From contig JAOULY010000163.1 in the NCBI GenBank assembly GCA_029881775.1, forward strand, positions 1 through 5,445: 5,445 nt of DNA, given 5' to 3'. Each line of letters begins with the position of its first letter. Positions within the stretch are counted from its first letter, which is position 1. Of the stretch, positions 4,644 to 5,445 are shown in pieces. The DNA comes from Gammaproteobacteria bacterium. Its GTDB lineage: Bacteria; Pseudomonadota; Gammaproteobacteria; UBA9214. A program made the position numbers and the translations under genes. Under the pieces are notes generated by a model, which was not told the DNA's origin, did not search any database, and was given only the letters and a program-made list of their open reading frames with translations.

Positions 4644-5445
4644 TTAGACAACAATGTTCACCAGCTTACCCGGCACCACGATCACCTTCCTCGGCGGCTT
4701 GCCATCCATGTGTTTCTGCACATTGTCTTCCGCCATGACCGCCGCTTCAATCGCCTCGCGGGCTGCGTCGGCCGGCACATCGACACGCCCGCGCACCTTG
4801 CCGTTGACCTGCACCACCAGCGTGATCGATTCCTGCACCAGTGCCGACTGGTCAACCACCGGCCAGGCGCTGTCGAGAACGGCATCGGCATGACCCAGCT
4901 CGGCCCACAGGGTATGGGTGATATGCGGCACAATCGGCGACAGCATCAGCACAACCAGTTCCAGCGCCTCCTGCATGACGGCTCGTCCCTGATTTGAGTC
5001 GTCATCAAACCGCCCCAGTTCATTCATGAGTTCCATGTTGGCGGCGATGGCCGTGTTGAAGGTAAAGCGCCGACCAATGTCGTCACCGACCTTGGCGAGG
5101 GTATTGTGGACACTGTTGCGCAGCGCCTTCTGAGCGGTATCGAGTGAACCGGTATCAAGCGCAGCAACCGGCCCGCCGTCGACATGCCGTGCCACCTGCT
5201 TCCACAGGCGCTTGAGGAAACGCGATGCGCCTTCCACACCGGAGTCCGACCACTCGAGTGACTGGTCGGGTGGCGCCGCAAACATGGTAAACAGGCGTAC
5301 GGTATCGGCGCCGTAGCGATCGATCAGTCCCTGCGGATCAACGGTGTTGCCCTTGGACTTGGACATCTTCGCGCCGTCTTTCAGCACCATGCCCTGCGTC
5401 AGCAAGGCGGTGAACGGCTCGTCCGGCTTGAGCAAACCCGCATCG
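4644..5445 (-). CDS. leuS: Leucyl-tRNA synthetase LeuS, 3' part (truncated by window edge)
   Basis: LeuRS charges tRNA-Leu with leucine in the cytoplasm. The window holds the last 266 codons of a protein usually above 800 residues; the HIGH motif and the editing domain are beyond the right edge. Visible are the class I KMSKS motif (KMSKSKGN, KMSKS at 5355-5369), which stabilises the adenylation transition state; RYGADTVRLFTMFAAPPDQS and LEWSDSGVEGASRFLKRLW of the catalytic-to-anticodon junction; the helical anticodon-binding domain with FNTAIAANMELMNELGRF; and the C-terminal tRNA-binding domain with VQVNGKVRGRVDVP (VNGKVRG at 4788-4808) and the terminal PGKLVNIVV. Only five residues (LKDGA) separate QGMV from KMSKS, so the leucine-specific domain inserted there in E. 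coli is absent. The stop TAA is at 4644-4646. The codons upstream of 5435 continue in frame to the edge. Confidence 0.97.
   Translation of the reverse strand, partial: DAGLLKPDEPFTALLTQGMVLKDGAKMSKSKGNTVDPQGLIDRYGADTVRLFTMFAAPPDQSLEWSDSGVEGASRFLKRLWKQVARHVDGGPVAALDTGSLDTAQKALRNSVHNTLAKVGDDIGRRFTFNTAIAANMELMNELGRFDDDSNQGRAVMQEALELVVLMLSPIVPHITHTLWAELGHADAVLDSAWPVVDQSALVQESITLVVQVNGKVRGRVDVPADAAREAIEAAVMAEDNVQKHMDGKPPRKVIVVPGKLVNIVV

Overview
The window is a single, entirely minus-strand run of conserved housekeeping genes from a GC-rich gammaproteobacterium. In transcription order (high to low coordinate) it reads: leuS (3' part only), lptE, holA, proA, nadD, rsfS, rlmH (5' part only). The leuS-lptE-holA-nadD-rsfS-rlmH order is a classic gammaproteobacterial cluster, and proA between holA and nadD is a variant of it. 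The protein sequences resemble gammaproteobacterial versions, and the LeuRS lacks the leucine-specific insertion found in Escherichia and Pseudomonas. This suggests a lineage outside the enteric/pseudomonad groups, perhaps a Chromatiales-like sulfur oxidiser. That placement is an inference from sequence feel, not a search.

Layout: 1-315 rlmH (first 105 codons; the C-terminus lies beyond the left edge); 325-723 rsfS; 724-1353 nadD, whose stop codon directly abuts the rsfS ATG; 1354-1449 a 96-base spacer with an imperfect palindrome; 1450-2733 proA; 2734-2830 a 97-base spacer with two palindromic elements; 2831-3853 holA; 3854-3985 a 132-base spacer dominated by a 25-bp near-perfect inverted repeat that looks like a REP doublet (REPIN); 3986-4504 lptE; 4505-4643 a 139-base spacer filled by a compound inverted repeat of CCCTCTCCC-type units; 4644-5445 leuS (last 266 codons). 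No gene-free stretch exceeds 300 bases.

Functionally the genes are housekeeping: leucyl-tRNA charging, outer-membrane LPS export, DNA polymerase III clamp loading, proline synthesis, NAD synthesis, ribosome silencing and 23S rRNA methylation. The last three (nadD-rsfS-rlmH) are tightly packed and probably co-transcribed. I see no new biological system here. The part worth a second look is the non-coding DNA: every spacer longer than 90 bases contains a palindrome, and the leuS-lptE, lptE-holA and holA-proA spacers appear to hold three different families of dispersed repeats. Two of these produce misleading in-frame N-terminal extensions on lptE and proA if the longest ORF is taken.
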